Assembly: GCA_023252065.1 (NCBI GenBank)
Contig: JAHEXO010000089.1
Span: forward strand, 1-7,601
Reading direction: 5' to 3'
From: Nocardioides sp.
GTDB lineage: Bacteria > Actinomycetota > Actinomycetes > Propionibacteriales > Nocardioidaceae
Length of the DNA: 7,601 nucleotides
Positions within the stretch are counted from its first letter, which is position 1, and every line of letters starts with the position of its first letter. This document shows positions 6,982 to 7,601 of this stretch, in pieces. Under the pieces are notes generated by a model that was not told the origin of the DNA, searched no databases, and saw only the letters and a program-made list of their open reading frames with translations. Both the position numbers and the translations under genes were made by a program.

Positions 6982-7601
6982 AGCGGTATTCGGGGTTCTC
7001 GTAGTCGAACCGGCAGCCGGCGTCCCACTCCGACCGTTGGTTGCCGTAGGCCGGCACCCCACCGGCGTCCTTGAGGATGCGGGCCAGGTGGATCAGGTTC
7101 CACGTCATGAAGGTGGTGTTGCGGTTGGTGAAGTCGTTCTCCGGCCCGCCGCTGCCCGGGTCGAGGTAGGACGGCCCCGGGCCGGCTTCGCCGATCCAGC
7201 CGGCATCGGCCTGCGGCGGGATCGTGTAGCCGATGTGCTGCAGCGTGTAGAGCACGTTGTGGGCGCAGTGCTTGATGCCGTCCTCGTTGCCGGTGATCAG
7301 GCAGCCGCCGACCCGGCCGTAGTAGAGGTACTGTCCGGCGTCGTTGAGCAGGTGGGAGCCGCCGTAGAGCCGCTCGTGCACCTGCTTCATCACCGAGCTG
7401 TTGTCGCCCAGCCAGATCGGGCCGGCCAGCACCAGGATGTCGGCGGCCTTGACCTTCTCGAAGATCTCCGGCCAGTCGTCACTCGCCCACCCGTGCTCGC
7501 GCATGTCGGGCCAGACCCCGGTCGCGATGTCGTGGTCGATCGCCCGGACGACCTCGACCTGCACCCCGTGCGCCTCCATGATGTGGCGGCTCGCGTCGAC
7601 C
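6980..7601 (-). CDS. Flavodoxin / NADPH-dependent FMN reductase family protein (N-terminus beyond window edge)
   Basis: Two hundred and six C-terminal residues are visible; the frame stays open past an internal ATG (7579) to the window edge, and the residues before that ATG (V-D-A-S-R-H-I) continue the usual helix, so the true start lies outside. The flavodoxin-like fold shows in the strand A-D-I-L-V-L-A-G-P-I-W-L-G (46-58 counted from that ATG), whose following loop normally holds the flavin. The strand G-G-C-L-I-T-G-N-E-D-G is typical of this actinobacterial flavoprotein group, followed by a glycine- and proline-rich loop (G-P-G-P-S-Y) and a final helix. The missing N-terminus would contain the first FMN-phosphate loop. 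Predicted role: cytosolic NAD(P)H:flavin or quinone-type reductase; substrate unknown. The C-terminal tail after the last helix (about 25 residues, ending N-P-E-Y-R) is longer than in simple flavodoxins. It lies upstream of, and is probably co-transcribed with, the zinc-finger anti-sigma-like gene. Confidence 0.82.
   Translation of the reverse strand, partial: VDASRHIMEAHGVQVEVVRAIDHDIATGVWPDMREHGWASDDWPEIFEKVKAADILVLAGPIWLGDNSSVMKQVHERLYGGSHLLNDAGQYLYYGRVGGCLITGNEDGIKHCAHNVLYTLQHIGYTIPPQADAGWIGEAGPGPSYLDPGSGGPENDFTNRNTTFMTWNLIHLARILKDAGGVPAYGNQRSEWDAGCRFDYENPEYR

Noticed and set aside
7577..7579. ATG 7579 as the true start of the flavoprotein
   Set aside because: Codons upstream stay open to the window edge and read as the family's helix, and the first flavin-binding strand would be missing, so the gene is taken as cut by the window.

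Overview
The window is very GC-rich, with strong third-position G/C bias, frequent GTG starts, 4-nt stop/start overlaps and TAGNNT -10 hexamers placed 7 nt before start codons. This points to a high-GC actinobacterium; the gene types fit the Nocardioidaceae or a close relative, but the genus is inference. No rRNA, tRNA, CRISPR array, transposase or repeat was seen, and genes cover almost everything.

Layout. (1) Positions 1-1253, minus strand: the first 417 residues of a polytopic membrane protein that looks like a GT-C-type glycosyltransferase and runs off the left edge. (2) Positions 1254-1366: a 113-bp divergent intergenic region with one leaderless-type promoter on each strand. (3) Positions 1367-6720, plus strand: seven genes whose reading frames all overlap, so very probably one operon. 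They encode a family 2 glycosyltransferase, a DUF2064/TIGR04282-type GT-A protein, a class I SAM methyltransferase, a fusion of a four-helix cytochrome b-like domain to a sulfite-oxidase-type molybdopterin domain, a small four-helix membrane protein of unknown function, an OmpR-type response regulator and a sensor histidine kinase with almost no extracellular domain. (4) Positions 6737-7601, minus strand: a convergent pair made of a 78-residue zinc-finger anti-sigma-like protein and, upstream of it, a flavodoxin/NADPH-FMN-reductase-family protein whose N-terminus lies beyond the right edge.

How the parts may work together (inference). The left half resembles a surface or lipid-linked glycan module: a GT2 enzyme, a DUF2064 protein, a methyltransferase and a divergent GT-C-like membrane enzyme. 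The middle is a membrane redox enzyme. Its histidines can be arranged as two stacked bis-His heme sites (H73/H148 and H109/H162), and a twin-arginine motif in front of helix 5 would place the molybdenum domain outside the cell. The two-component system and the four-helix protein at the end of the operon could sense the envelope or redox state that the module affects. The most interesting features are the Sec/Tat-type heme b-molybdoenzyme fusion and its translational coupling to glycan genes and an intramembrane-type sensor.
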